A stretch of DNA of 64,000 nucleotides from Iodobacter violaceini (GTDB lineage: Bacteria; Pseudomonadota; Gammaproteobacteria; Burkholderiales; Chitinibacteraceae): NCBI RefSeq assembly GCF_011601265.1, contig NZ_JAAOLX010000008.1, forward strand, positions 207,714-271,713. Direction: 5' to 3'. The notes below the pieces were generated by a model that saw only the letters and a list, made by a program, of their open reading frames with translations, had not been told where the DNA came from and ran no database searches. Position 1 is the first letter of the stretch. Each line of letters starts with the position of its first letter. Shown here in pieces: positions 1-9,293 of the stretch. A program made the translations under genes and the position numbers.

Positions 1-535
1 CGCGCATCACCGCATCTGCAGGCAATGGCTTATCCAGCTTCGCATTGGCATCCATCAGTTTCACAACGACAGACTGATCGAGAGATCCCCAATTGACCCC
101 GATACGAACCGGCTTTTTATATTTAACAGCCTGCCCGATCATAAACGCGTATTTTTCATCGCGCTTACTGCCCTTGCCCACATTACCCGGGTTAATCCGG
201 TATTTGGCCAGTGCCTGCGCGCAATCAGGATAATCGCGAAGCAGCCTGTCACCATTAAAATGAAAATCCCCCACCAGCGGCACATCGCAACCCATGGCAT
301 CCAGGCTGGCGCGAATAGTGGCCACCTGAGCAGCCGCCTCAGGGCTGTTAACCGTAATGCGCACGAGCTCTGAGCCAGCCTTCCACAGCTCATAAACCTG
401 CTGTGTTGTTGCTGCGGCGTCGGCAGTATCAGTATTGGTCATGGATTGCACCACCACCGGATGATCACTGCCCACCCATACATTACCAACCTGAACTTGG
501 CGTGTTTTACGGCGGGGGATTGAAATCGTTGTCAT
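1..535 (-). CDS. ispG: 4-hydroxy-3-methylbut-2-enyl diphosphate synthase, N-terminal part
   Basis: IspG (GcpE) is the iron-sulfur enzyme that converts methylerythritol cyclodiphosphate to HMBPP in the MEP isoprenoid pathway in the cytosol. The reverse strand reads from an ATG at 535 as [20 protein letters not shown], followed by the family motifs [36 protein letters not shown] and [12 protein letters not shown]. About 178 residues are present; the rest, including the C-terminal cluster-binding cysteines, lies beyond the window edge. It is the last visible gene of the rlmN-pilW-rodZ-ispG series, 23 bases after rodZ, and is probably co-transcribed with it. Identification is from memory of the family sequence. 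Confidence 0.95.
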   Translation of the reverse strand, partial: MTTISIPRRKTRQVQVGNVWVGSDHPVVVQSMTNTDTADAAATTQQVYELWKAGSELVRITVNSPEAAAQVATIRASLDAMGCDVPLVGDFHFNGDRLLRDYPDCAQALAKYRINPGNVGKGSKRDEKYAFMIGQAVKYKKPVRIGVNWGSLDQSVVVKLMDANAKLDKPLPADAVMR

Positions 536-558
536 GTTCTGCTTCAGCTAAAAGGGTT

Positions 559-1449
559 TTATTTCAACTCGAACGTCGCTACATCGCCACGGGTATAAGT
601 GGTTAAATCGACAATTTGATTGCGGAAAGTCAGTTTGGTATGTGGCGCATTGCCGATTTTTAAACGATAAGGCGGAACACCCGACACGCTTCTGGCCATT
701 CCCGGCCTGAGCAGCTCGCTGACTAATTTAGCTCCGGTTGAGTCTTGCACCTGCACCCAGGAATCCTGCTGCACAGCAATAGTCAGCTCACCCGGCACAA
801 GCGCCTGCGCTGCACTGGCAGGGGCTGCAACAGGCGCACTGGCAACGGCTGGCTTGGCAATGGCCACGGCACTTGCCACACTGGCGGTTTCAGTTGCCAC
901 AGCACTTGCCTGCAAACTGACCGTCTGACTTGCTGACTGAGCGGCTACTTCACTGGCTTCATCCAACACCACCACTTTGGGCAGTGTCGCAGTAGCAGAG
1001 GCAAGGAGCTCAGGCTGAACAGGCTGCTGCAAATACCAAACCACGCCTGCAGCGCCAACCGCTACGCCAATGGTTACCACTGCGCCCAGCAAAAAGGTAT
1101 TTGCCTTACCGCCCGACCCAAGCAAGACCGAGGCATCTTCATTTACGCGGGGCAAAGCAGCTTGTTGTCTTTCCTGAGGCAGGCACGTTTCTAAATGCGC
1201 CAACAACGGGGCCATAGGCAAATCAAGGAAGCGGGCGTAATTACGCACAAAACCACGGACAAAAGTATTGCCCGGCAATTCATCAAAACGCTCGCTTTCT
1301 ATCGCTTCAATTTGACGGGGAGTCAGCTTAAGCTGGGCCGATACTTTATCAAGTGAATAACCCAACTCAAGCCGGCGCGCCTTTAAAGCAGCACCCGCAG
1401 TCTGGACAACACTCTGTGGCGCTGAAGAGGAATCAATTATTTCGGTCAT
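559..1449 (-). CDS. rodZ: RodZ-like cytoskeletal membrane protein
   Basis: RodZ links the MreB cytoskeleton to the cell-wall elongation machinery. The 296-residue protein has the RodZ layout: an N-terminal helix-turn-helix domain (about residues 17-80, with LKARRLELGYSLDKVSAQLK and GNTFVRGFVRNYARFL), a single transmembrane helix near residues 118-140, an Ala/Val/Ser-rich linker, and a C-terminal DUF4115-type periplasmic domain (about 220-296, with WVQVQDSTGAKL). It sits between pilW and ispG, a gene order common in beta- and gamma-proteobacteria. The start ATG lies 13 bases after pilW. Confidence 0.9.
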   Translation of the reverse strand: MTEIIDSSSAPQSVVQTAGAALKARRLELGYSLDKVSAQLKLTPRQIEAIESERFDELPGNTFVRGFVRNYARFLDLPMAPLLAHLETCLPQERQQAALPRVNEDASVLLGSGGKANTFLLGAVVTIGVAVGAAGVVWYLQQPVQPELLASATATLPKVVVLDEASEVAAQSASQTVSLQASAVATETASVASAVAIAKPAVASAPVAAPASAAQALVPGELTIAVQQDSWVQVQDSTGAKLVSELLRPGMARSVSGVPPYRLKIGNAPHTKLTFRNQIVDLTTYTRGDVATFELK

Positions 1450-1462
1450 ACACGTCCGTTAA

Positions 1463-2200
1463 TCAATCATAGGAACCGCTGGATAGGCGGGCCATTTCTT
1501 GCGAATCGGGGAATTTCTTGCGTAATTGCTCTGCCAGTTTATTTTCTGACTCTTTGTTGCCTGCCTGATGCTCAAGCTGAATACCCAGCCAAAGCAATTC
1601 TGCGCTGGCCGGGGCCAGCCTTTGCAGTTCAGAATAATACCGTTTCGCCAGCGCCAAATCTTTCGTGCGCATGCCGTATTCAACCAGCTTTGCTCTGGCT
1701 GCTAAATTATCCGGGCGGATGCGTAATGCGCGTTCAAAATAAATGCGCGCATTGGCTTCATCACCACTTTTTAATGCACATTGCCCTGCGGCCAATAAGG
1801 ATTTATCCGGTGTGCTGTAAAGCGCATTTTTTTGAGTTGCTAAAAGAAGCTGTATTCCTTCTGCATACTGCCCTTTCTGGCACAGATACCAGCCATAGTT
1901 ATGATTGATATCCGCATCATTAGGCGATAACTGCACTGCACGGGCAAAAGATTGTCTTGCTGCCTCGTCTTCACCCAATTCAGCATGAATCAGGGCCATA
2001 ACATTATGAGCGGGGGCATAAGAAGCATTGACAGCAAGGGCTTTATTCACCTCATCAAGCGCTACTGCGTACTGCCCCCGTTTTAAATACTCTGCACCCA
2101 ATTGCGTTCGCAAAGAGGCTCTGTCTTCCTCACCTTCTGCAGCACCTGCAAAAGAAGTTACAAGCAGAGCGGCCGTCATTACGAACACGGGTAATTTCAT
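1463..2200 (-). CDS. pilW: Type IV pilus biogenesis/stability TPR protein PilW (PilF)
   Basis: PilW/PilF is a tetratricopeptide-repeat protein that helps assemble or localise the outer-membrane type IV pilus secretin. The 245-residue product has a signal peptide ([20 protein letters not shown]) followed by TPR units over most of its length, for example AEYLKRGQYAVALDEVNKAL, and NHNYGWYLCQKG, a segment typical of the family. No lipobox cysteine is visible after the signal peptide, whereas many homologues are lipoproteins; this one may be soluble in the periplasm or have an unusual start. The ATG shares one base with the rlmN stop codon, indicating translational coupling. Confidence 0.88.
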   Translation of the reverse strand: MKLPVFVMTAALLVTSFAGAAEGEEDRASLRTQLGAEYLKRGQYAVALDEVNKALAVNASYAPAHNVMALIHAELGEDEAARQSFARAVQLSPNDADINHNYGWYLCQKGQYAEGIQLLLATQKNALYSTPDKSLLAAGQCALKSGDEANARIYFERALRIRPDNLAARAKLVEYGMRTKDLALAKRYYSELQRLAPASAELLWLGIQLEHQAGNKESENKLAEQLRKKFPDSQEMARLSSGSYD

Positions 2201-3357
2201 CAGAGATCGCCATTTTGAGGGTGGAAAATAATGGCCTGGGCATCACCTGCCAGGCGCTTTTCAACGCGGCGGGTCTTATCCAATACCTGCCCGGCAAGCT
2301 GACCACAGGCAGCATCAATATCGTCGCCCCGTGTTTTACGCACGGTGGCCACATAACCCGCGTTAATCAAAATATCACGAAACCGCATAATTGCATCCCG
2401 CTGCGAGCGCTTATAGCCCGAATTGGGGAATGGATTAAACGGAATCAAATTAAATTTACAAGGCACATCACGCACCAGTGCAACCAGCTCACGCGCGTTT
2501 TCTACGCTGTCATTAATACCATCAAGCATCACATATTCGAAGGTAATAAAATCACGCGGCGCTTTTTCCAAATAACGTGTACACGCTGCCAATAACTGGC
2601 TCAGCGGATACTTTTTATTGATCGGAACAATATCATCACGGATTCTATCATTAGGCGCGTGTAAGGACACCGCTAATGCGACCGGACAATCTTCACGCAG
2701 GCGATCCATCGCAGGCACAATACCCGAGGTTGAAAGCGTTACGCGGCGGCGGGATAAACCGTAAGCATTGTCATCGAGCATCAGCTTCATGGCAGCAACC
2801 ACATTATCGTAGTTTGCCAGCGGCTCGCCCATGCCCATCATTACCACATTAGACACAATGCGGGTATCACCATTTCTGTTGTCTTCCAGGCCAGCATCAC
2901 CCAAGCGTGACGCATCCAGCGACATACGGCGATTGGCCCACCACAGCTGACCAATAATTTCTGCAGTACTTAAATTACGGTTAAATCCCTGACGGGCAGT
3001 AGAGCAAAAACTACAATCTAAAGCGCATCCCACCTGACTGGATACGCAAAGCGTACCGCGATCGTCTTCAGGAATAAATACCGCTTCAACACCATTACCA
3101 GTACCCACATCCAGCAGCCACTTGCGCGTGCCATCTTTGGCAATTTGCTCGGCCATCAAAGCAGGTGGCGTAACGGCCGCGTCCAAGGCCAGTTTTTGCC
3201 GAAACGATTTGGCGATATCGGTCATTGCATCAAAATCCGGCTCACCACGCTGATGAATCCATTTCATCAGCTGCTTGGCACGAAACGGCTTCTCGCCATA
3301 TTGCGCCATCAGGCCGGCCAAACCCGCCGCATCATAGTCCAACAAATTAACTGACAT
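2200..3357 (-). CDS. rlmN: Dual-specificity 23S rRNA/tRNA adenine C2-methyltransferase RlmN
   Basis: RlmN is a radical SAM enzyme that methylates C2 of A2503 in 23S rRNA and A37 in some tRNAs. The radical SAM motif C-x3-C-x2-C is Cys111, Cys115 and Cys118 (CALDCSFC). Further family motifs are [30 protein letters not shown] and [13 protein letters not shown]. The C-terminal DIDAACGQL segment carries the methyl-accepting cysteine. The length of 385 aa is typical. It starts the block that continues into pilW, rodZ and ispG. Confidence 0.97.
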   Translation of the reverse strand: MSVNLLDYDAAGLAGLMAQYGEKPFRAKQLMKWIHQRGEPDFDAMTDIAKSFRQKLALDAAVTPPALMAEQIAKDGTRKWLLDVGTGNGVEAVFIPEDDRGTLCVSSQVGCALDCSFCSTARQGFNRNLSTAEIIGQLWWANRRMSLDASRLGDAGLEDNRNGDTRIVSNVVMMGMGEPLANYDNVVAAMKLMLDDNAYGLSRRRVTLSTSGIVPAMDRLREDCPVALAVSLHAPNDRIRDDIVPINKKYPLSQLLAACTRYLEKAPRDFITFEYVMLDGINDSVENARELVALVRDVPCKFNLIPFNPFPNSGYKRSQRDAIMRFRDILINAGYVATVRKTRGDDIDAACGQLAGQVLDKTRRVEKRLAGDAQAIIFHPQNGDL

Positions 3358-3459
3358 TACTTTCTACCCAATATAAAAATCACTACCCAGCCACTACAGC
3401 TGCAAGATGTGCCAAGCAATTTACTTTGCAGCTTACTGCTCAGCACATTACTCACCAGC

Positions 3460-3492
3460 CAGCCGCCAGGCATAAAACAGACCTGGCGGGCT
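3460..3492. terminator. Hairpin downstream of ndk
   Basis: An inverted repeat (AGCCGCCAGG ... CCTGGCGGGCT) lies between the ndk stop codon and rlmN. The stem is GC-rich, with an 11-base loop and one bulge. No clear U run follows on the minus strand, so it may be an RNA-stabilising hairpin or a weak terminator. Confidence 0.5.
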
Positions 3493-3499
3493 AAATTAA

Positions 3500-3925
3500 T
3501 CAGCGGCTGTAAACTTCGGATGAAGCAAAGAAGTAAGCGATTTCGATTGCTGCATTTTCAGCAGAATCAGAGCCGTGCACTGCATTTGCATCGATAGAAT
3601 CAGCGAAATCAGCACGGATTGTGCCGGCAGCTGCTTCTTTAGGATTAGTTGCGCCCATCAGATCACGGTTTTTCAGGATCGCGCCTTCGCCTTCCAGAGC
3701 CTGAATCATGACAGGACCGGAGATCATAAAGTTCACGAGATCGTTAAAGAAAGGACGTGCAGCGTGTACAGCGTAGAAGCCTTCAGCTTCAGCGCGGGAC
3801 AGTTGTTTCATCTTTGCAGCAACAACCTTCAGGCCTGCTGATTCAAAACGATCGTAAATCTTACCAATTACGTTTTTAGCAACTGCATCAGGTTTAACGA
3901 TTGAAAGTGTGCGTTCGATAGCCAT
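3500..3925 (-). CDS. ndk: Nucleoside diphosphate kinase
   Basis: Ndk transfers the gamma-phosphate between nucleoside triphosphates and diphosphates in the cytosol. The 141-residue protein matches the family length and begins [18 protein letters not shown]. The phosphorylated histidine is His117 in [10 protein letters not shown], and [15 protein letters not shown] is the usual conserved stretch before it. The start has a good ribosome-binding site (GGAG, 7 bases upstream). It is separated from rlmN by about 140 bases with a hairpin. Confidence 0.98.
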   Translation of the reverse strand: MAIERTLSIVKPDAVAKNVIGKIYDRFESAGLKVVAAKMKQLSRAEAEGFYAVHAARPFFNDLVNFMISGPVMIQALEGEGAILKNRDLMGATNPKEAAAGTIRADFADSIDANAVHGSDSAENAAIEIAYFFASSEVYSR

Positions 3926-4285
3926 GTAATTCTCCAGAGGGTGGTTTTATAAGCAAAATATTTGCAGCGTATAAAAAACTCGGCTAGCCTGCTTGCAAAT
4001 CATGCAAGCTATACCGGAAGTCAGATCCATTTTTTATACATAAATTCAATTGCCCGCAGGTAAAACAGTGTCTCGACAACTCTGCCTTACCCGGTAAAAA
4101 TTGGATTAGCCGAACATTATAACAAATTCAGGCAAAACCGGCTGATGAACTATCCGCTTCCGTGCAAGCAAGTTAAAACTTAAATATTCGGGCAGAGGCA
4201 ATATCAATAAAAAAACACGTCTGCCCTGTAATACCCGCAAAGCGATTGAGTAAACACAAATAATAACTCCAAGTGAAATCGGCCA
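3926..4285. other. Intergenic region between divergent ndk and SPOR gene
   Basis: These 360 bases lie between divergently transcribed genes and should hold the ndk promoter (minus strand) and the promoter of the SPOR gene (plus strand). I see no convincing ORF, RNA or operator here. Short open frames on the minus strand look like chance. Confidence 0.5.
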
Positions 4286-5032
4286 ATGAACGACGCTCTC
4301 GACCCAATCCTTCAGCAAGAAGCTCAACGAAAATTAAAAGTCCAATTAGCATGGCGGCTCGGTATTGCCGCCACATTAATTGTACTGGCTCTTTTTGGCA
4401 TTAACTGGCTGGATCGTCAGAAAGACCTGCCCCCCCCTGCCAGCACGCCCGAGCCCATTGTTCAGCCAGCAGCAGAACCAAAACCGGAAAAAATCGCGCT
4501 TCCAACACCGGCAGCCAGCGCAGCGGTGGAAGCCAGCAGCGCTTTAAGCATCAGCACACCCATTGCATCCAGCTCAGATTCCGGCGTGATTGCAGGTGCT
4601 GCGCATAAAAGCCCTCCCACACCCAGCCCCGCCCCCGGCAACAAACCCACACTAAAGCTGGAGCCTGTGCCACCAGAGCCCGGCAGCAAACCCAGCTCAG
4701 TTATCCAAACCACCCCGCTTCCTGTTAAAGCACCCGCACCCGTTATTGCGCCGCCCGCCGCAGCTGAGCCTGCTCAAGCCCTGATCACTGCGGCACCACA
4801 AGCCGCCTATCCTGCCGCACAGCACACGCGTGACGGCTATACCGTACAAGCCGGCGTTTTTCTGCAGGCACAAAACGCGAACAAACTGCTCAGCCAGCTT
4901 AAAGCCGCCGGCATTCCTGCCTATACCGAAACCCGCGTGCAAATTGGGCCGTTTAAAGATAAAGCCAGCGCAGATGCTGCGGCCGCTAAGCTTAAACGGC
5001 TGGGTATAGAGCCCATTGTGCGCAGCAATTAG
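4286..5032 (+). CDS. SPOR-domain membrane protein
   Basis: SPOR domains bind denuded glycan strands of septal peptidoglycan, so this 248-residue protein probably acts at the division site or in the cell envelope. A single transmembrane helix spans about residues 22-42 (LAWRLGIAATLIVLALFGIN). It is followed by a long Pro/Ala/Ser-rich periplasmic linker (about 50-180) and a C-terminal SPOR domain (about 183-248, with YTVQAGVFLQAQNANKLLSQ and VQIGPFKDKASADA). The layout resembles FtsN or DedD, but the order of neighbours does not decide between them. Confidence 0.85.
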   Translation: MNDALDPILQQEAQRKLKVQLAWRLGIAATLIVLALFGINWLDRQKDLPPPASTPEPIVQPAAEPKPEKIALPTPAASAAVEASSALSISTPIASSSDSGVIAGAAHKSPPTPSPAPGNKPTLKLEPVPPEPGSKPSSVIQTTPLPVKAPAPVIAPPAAAEPAQALITAAPQAAYPAAQHTRDGYTVQAGVFLQAQNANKLLSQLKAAGIPAYTETRVQIGPFKDKASADAAAAKLKRLGIEPIVRSN

Positions 5033-5046
5033 CCCCGCACCGCGCT

Positions 5047-5463
5047 TTATTTATAGCCAGATACTGAGGCGAGCCACTGCACCAGTGGCTCGCCATCTTC
5101 ATCAATCAGCCAGGCTCCCCGCTCAAAACCCAGCTTTTGCACCACGCAAACCGAGGCGATATTTTCCGGATTAATTTGCGCCAGTACTTCGTCCGCCTCC
5201 ACGCTTAAAAATGCAAGGCGTAACAGCGCTGCCACCGCCGCCGTTGCAAAGCCCTGCCCCTGATGCACAGCCAGCACAGCGTAGCCAATTTCCACCCGTC
5301 TATGCTGCGGTGCCTGCTTGAAACCACAACTTCCCACGGCAAGTAAATCACCTGGGCGCAATATATAAAACGGCCTGGCCCAGGCCGCTGCCACACCCGC
5401 CTGCAGCATCTGAGCAGCACGCTCAGCCACAAGGCACAGCCTCCCTGCTTCAAACCCTGGCAT
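5047..5463 (-). CDS. GNAT family N-acetyltransferase (RimJ-like), possibly 5'-frameshifted
   Basis: The protein carries a GNAT acyl-CoA-binding motif of the RimJ/RimL group (EIGYAVLAVHQGQGFATAAV, with Q/GxGxA-type residues) and the later NIASVCVVQKLGFERG segment. Such enzymes acetylate small molecules or protein N-termini; the substrate is unknown. The only in-frame ATG gives 138 residues and lacks the usual first beta-strand. A different frame just upstream, from an ATG at 5528, reads MTLQLMPLADENLQTA, which looks like the missing N-terminus. A one-base indel near 5485-5495 could therefore have split the gene, or it may be a sequencing error. Confidence 0.7.
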   Translation of the reverse strand: MPGFEAGRLCLVAERAAQMLQAGVAAAWARPFYILRPGDLLAVGSCGFKQAPQHRRVEIGYAVLAVHQGQGFATAAVAALLRLAFLSVEADEVLAQINPENIASVCVVQKLGFERGAWLIDEDGEPLVQWLASVSGYK

Positions 5464-5754
5464 GCCGTGCCTTGATTCCTGGCAGTCTGCAGATTCTCAT
5501 CCGCCAGTGGCATCAGCTGCAATGTCATTCATTCCTCTCTTTTTATTTATATTGCATAAATTATTTTGCAAGCCTGGGGTAAGCCCTCAGTTCAATGCAC
5601 ATTGCGCCCTTCTACACTGATATTAAACACCCAATTTATTTCGTCATAAATCTTACAAATAAACGTAATCATTGCTTGCTACGCTGCGCCACCGCTACAG
5701 ACCCACCCTAATCCACCACCATGACGTCCGCTTGAGTCAGTTACGGAGCAAAAG

Positions 5755-6768
5755 ATGAAATTTGTTTTAACCGCATTCGCCCTCGCTTGCTGTTTATCCG
5801 CCCCTGCTCAAGCCTGGGATCAAACCACCCACAAGCGCATCGTTCTTGATGCCATGGCCTTTATTAAAAACAACCCCGGCAGCAATCAATATCAAAAATT
5901 AGCCGCAGGAATCAGCAAGGCAGGCTTTACCTGGGAGCAGTTTGCCGAAACGGTGGGCCAGGGCGCTTACGATGTGGATGACTTTGCTGACACTTATCTC
6001 TGTGGCGCCACGACCGGCAGCTGTCAGATCTCACCTGTATACAGCACACTAAAAATTGCGCAATACACCTCTTACTGGCACTTTCAAAACCACACCTCCG
6101 GCCCCGATGTGCACGGCAATAAATTTGGCGGCTACAACTACGCCAAGCTGACCGTAGCTGGTGATATCGACAAGCTGGCAAAAACCTGGTTAATTGGTGA
6201 TTACCTCGACGATGGCGCAGGCGGCTTAAAAGGCTGGTTTGGTGACAGCTCTAAATACAATAGCTACGGGCTGACTGAAGCGCACTACCGCCTGGGTGGC
6301 AATTCATCGGCCAATATGTACGCCGACTTTGAAACCATGCCCTTTCAGCCCATCGACAACCTGGGACAGTACTGGTGGCAGCAATTTCTAGCCCAACCCA
6401 GCGCGCAAACACTGGGCTTTGTCATGCATACCACCGATCTGCTGCAACCCCACCATACATGGACCACCTCGGCCAATAACCATTCCGGCTGGGAGACATG
6501 GGTGAAGGATTATTACGACTCCGAACAACTGAATAACCCTGCCCTGATTACGGCCGCCTTAAAAGACTTTAGCCCGCTTAAAGCCACCGATACCGATATC
6601 CGCACGCTGCTTACTGAGGGCGGCACCTATTCTTATAAAAATGGTGGCATTGTTTTATCGTCTACCGATCATGGCGACCGCGTTCGCGTCGCCAGGCAGA
6701 TGATCCCGCACGCCATTGCCATGGTGGTCCATATCTTAAACCGCTCAGCAGAACGCCTCGCTCAGTAA
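5755..6768 (+). CDS. Secreted zinc-dependent phospholipase C / S1-P1 nuclease superfamily protein
   Basis: A 337-residue exported hydrolase with a signal peptide cut after AQA, so that the mature protein begins with Trp, as in the Bacillus cereus phospholipase C fold, where the N-terminal Trp ligates zinc. Other zinc-ligand motifs are visible: AWDQTTHKRI (Trp and His), DDFAD, HFQNH, then H-x3-D-x5-H in MHTTDLLQPHH and H-x3-E in NHSGWETW. Phosphatidylcholine or another phosphodiester is the likely substrate, but nuclease activity cannot be excluded. It is followed by a parvulin and an anchored helical protein that may serve its folding. Confidence 0.85.
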   Translation: MKFVLTAFALACCLSAPAQAWDQTTHKRIVLDAMAFIKNNPGSNQYQKLAAGISKAGFTWEQFAETVGQGAYDVDDFADTYLCGATTGSCQISPVYSTLKIAQYTSYWHFQNHTSGPDVHGNKFGGYNYAKLTVAGDIDKLAKTWLIGDYLDDGAGGLKGWFGDSSKYNSYGLTEAHYRLGGNSSANMYADFETMPFQPIDNLGQYWWQQFLAQPSAQTLGFVMHTTDLLQPHHTWTTSANNHSGWETWVKDYYDSEQLNNPALITAALKDFSPLKATDTDIRTLLTEGGTYSYKNGGIVLSSTDHGDRVRVARQMIPHAIAMVVHILNRSAERLAQ

Positions 6769-6820
6769 TTTAATACCAGCAACACGGCCCCGGCCGTGTT
6801 GCGTTCTATGGATATTCCCT

Positions 6821-8131
6821 ATGTTTAAACACATCGTCTGGCTGATGCTGGCGCTGATCAGCAGCAGCCCCCATGCGCAAATCAACTATCCGCCAAGCCA
6901 CATTGCAGCAAAACTGAACGGTGAGGCGCTGTTGCAATTCAGCCTGAGCAATATGCAGCAGCTGGGCAGCGACAAACCGCTTAGCGCCGCAGACCAGCTG
7001 GCCCAAATGCTGCGCCAGCGTTTGCTTGCCGTCGAAGCACGCCGCCTGTATCCGCCCGAAACACTCCACCCCGCCAGCCGTATTGCCTTTGCCCGCGACA
7101 CCGCCATCGAAGACAGGCTGGCCTCCTCATTGCGCGCCCTCTACGGCAAAGAAATTGAACAATCAGTCAAAGCCCTGCCCGGCAGCACACTCAAAAGCCT
7201 GTATATCGAAGAAAACACCCTGACTGCAGCACAACAGCTAGCCGTTTTTGGCTCTAAGCAACAAATCAGTCTGGAATACGCCTTAAACCCTGAGCAAATC
7301 AATCAGGCCAAAGAAATCACGCTATTACGCTATCAGCTGGCAAATAAAGGCAGCCTCACCCTGTACGATATTTACCACCGGCAAAATGTACAGGGCCGGA
7401 TCGAGCTATACGCCAAAAATCAGGAATATTTAAATCAGCAAATTCAAATTGCCTTTGCCAATTTATTTACAATTGATTGGGCAAATAAAAAATTTGGCAC
7501 AGCAGCCGTCAATGATTACCGCCGCAGCCTAAAAGACCAGGAAGACGCTGAAGCCCTGATGAAAATTTATGGGATTGGAGATCAGCACGATCGCAGTGAA
7601 CACTTGGAACAGCTGGCTAAAAAAACCAGCCCTGCTGAAATAGCCGATTATTATCGCAAGCATAAAAATGAATTCAAGCGCATCGCCAAAGTAAAAGCCC
7701 GGCATATCCGCGTGAATAATGAAGCACTGGCCAAAACGCTGATTCTGCAATTAAAACTGGGCGAAGATTTTGCAGGCATCGCCCGGCAACACTCAATGGC
7801 CAGCGACGCAGACAAAGGAGGAGATTTAGGCTGGATTACGCATCAGGGCACATTAAACTGGGTTGAACAAATTGCTTTCAGCCAGACCGAATTATCGCAA
7901 GCCTTTCGCGCCCCTGTAGGCCCGGACGAAAAAGCCACATGGGAAATCATTAAAGTAGAGCAGCGTATTGAAGATTATCAGGCTGCAGATTCAGAATCAG
8001 TGCGCTATGCCGCCAGCGCACAAATTGCACTGCAAAAATCCAGAGCGCAATTTAAGCGCCTGCTGGATCAGCAATGGCAACATGCAAAAATTGAAGTCAA
8101 CCCATCCATTGGCAAAATCAGGCTGAATTAA
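6821..8131 (+). CDS. Periplasmic parvulin-type peptidyl-prolyl isomerase / foldase
   Basis: The 436-residue protein begins with a signal peptide (MFKHIVWLMLALISSSPHAQ), has a long helical SurA/PpiD-like N-terminal region, and ends with a PpiC rotamase domain (about residues 285-390: KVKARHIRVNNEALAKTL, FAGIARQHSMASDADKGGDL, GWITHQG). It probably assists folding of exported proteins. It starts 52 bases after the phospholipase gene and ends one base before the next ORF, so the three are probably one operon. A dedicated role in maturing the upstream phospholipase is inference. Confidence 0.8.
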   Translation: MFKHIVWLMLALISSSPHAQINYPPSHIAAKLNGEALLQFSLSNMQQLGSDKPLSAADQLAQMLRQRLLAVEARRLYPPETLHPASRIAFARDTAIEDRLASSLRALYGKEIEQSVKALPGSTLKSLYIEENTLTAAQQLAVFGSKQQISLEYALNPEQINQAKEITLLRYQLANKGSLTLYDIYHRQNVQGRIELYAKNQEYLNQQIQIAFANLFTIDWANKKFGTAAVNDYRRSLKDQEDAEALMKIYGIGDQHDRSEHLEQLAKKTSPAEIADYYRKHKNEFKRIAKVKARHIRVNNEALAKTLILQLKLGEDFAGIARQHSMASDADKGGDLGWITHQGTLNWVEQIAFSQTELSQAFRAPVGPDEKATWEIIKVEQRIEDYQAADSESVRYAASAQIALQKSRAQFKRLLDQQWQHAKIEVNPSIGKIRLN

Positions 8132-8132
8132 A

Positions 8133-8663
8133 ATGAAATATCTTATCTTTTCAGCCTGCCTGATTGCCGCTTTTTTCTGGCTGCAAAACAAGGATGAAAG
8201 CGATACACCAGCCACAGCCATCACCTCTGCCAGGGTAAACGCTTCGGCAGCCTCTGAAAGTAAAAAACACTGGCTGGCCCGTTTTTACCCGGAAGCAGGT
8301 AATCAAGCCGCCCATGCGGCAGACCCCCCCGCCGCCGAAAGCATGGCAGAGGCCCGCATCAACGGTGAATCACGCACCCCGCCCATCATCAGGCAAGCGC
8401 AAAACATCGCAGCGACTCCCGCAGAGCTGGCCGATCACGCCGCCTACCAGCAATATGAAGCGCGGCAAAATATGCAGGAGCTGGCGGCCTTCAGCAAAGC
8501 CGTGCCAGCACAGATCGCGCAACTGCAGGAGGATATTCGAAAAGGCAAAGCCCTGGGCATCGCACCCGAGCTTATCGCCCAGCAGGAAAGAAAAGTGGCC
8601 GAGCTGCAAGCCATGCGCCAGCAATTGTTAACGGCGCACCCTGAAATCAATACTGGCCAATAA
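8133..8663 (+). CDS. Membrane-anchored helical protein of unknown function
   Basis: The 176-residue protein has one N-terminal hydrophobic anchor (MKYLIFSACLIAAFFWLQNK), a Ser/Ala-rich stretch, then a charged, probably coiled-coil C-terminal half (about residues 100-170, rich in Glu, Gln, Ala and Leu, with QLQEDIRKGKAL). I recognise no family. Its position directly after the parvulin gene (1-base gap) and its topology are reminiscent of lipase-specific foldases, which are also N-terminally anchored and helical. I see no Lif sequence motif, so that is only an analogy. Confidence 0.65.
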   Translation: MKYLIFSACLIAAFFWLQNKDESDTPATAITSARVNASAASESKKHWLARFYPEAGNQAAHAADPPAAESMAEARINGESRTPPIIRQAQNIAATPAELADHAAYQQYEARQNMQELAAFSKAVPAQIAQLQEDIRKGKALGIAPELIAQQERKVAELQAMRQQLLTAHPEINTGQ

Positions 8664-8673
8664 GCCGCGCATT

Positions 8674-9195
8674 TTAATTTAACTGCGCCAACCTGCCAGG
8701 CACATAAAGCACCAAATGCGCTTCATGAATAAATACGCCATCCACCAGCATGGCGTTTTTTTCCAGGCCGTACTGCTCAAACCCCATGGATTCATACAGT
8801 GATTTTGCATTGTAATTTTCTGTATTTACACTCAGGGTGATTTGCACAACGGAGGGATCAGAATACGCATCATCAAGCAGCGTTAATAATAAGCGTCGGG
8901 CAATGCCTTTTTTTCGCTGAGCGGCCTGGGTATAAACACCAAATATATTGGCTTTATGTTTTAATTTTGCTGCGCTATTTCGCCTTAATCCGGCAATTGC
9001 AATTAAATCATTTTCTATAAAAACACCATAAACGACATCTTGCGGATCACTCAGCAGTTGCGCAAAGCTTTCAATACTTCGGGCGCGCACTTCTTCTGCA
9101 TTGGGCATAAAAGAAGAAGGGGAATCTTGTACCGCTTCCAGCCGGATCGCCCTGAGGGCTGCGGCATCATGAATCGTCAGTTTTCTAATGAGCAT
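8674..9195 (-). CDS. GNAT family N-acetyltransferase
   Basis: A 173-residue acetyltransferase with the usual GNAT elements: start MLIRKLTIHDAAALRAIRLE, a mid region FGVYTQAAQRKKGIARRLLL (the R/Q-x2-G-x-A/G acetyl-CoA loop), and NTENYNAKSLYESMGFEQYG near the C-terminus. The substrate is unknown. It converges with the preceding plus-strand operon, with only 10 bases between the stop codons. Confidence 0.85.
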   Translation of the reverse strand: MLIRKLTIHDAAALRAIRLEAVQDSPSSFMPNAEEVRARSIESFAQLLSDPQDVVYGVFIENDLIAIAGLRRNSAAKLKHKANIFGVYTQAAQRKKGIARRLLLTLLDDAYSDPSVVQITLSVNTENYNAKSLYESMGFEQYGLEKNAMLVDGVFIHEAHLVLYVPGRLAQLN

Positions 9196-9293
9196 AGCAA
9201 ACCCTTTTCAGGCCATGAATAAATCAAACAATAATAAAATAAATATATAGTCCCCTGAAAATAGCAGCACCAGGAGCGGCAATTGCGGCCAAC

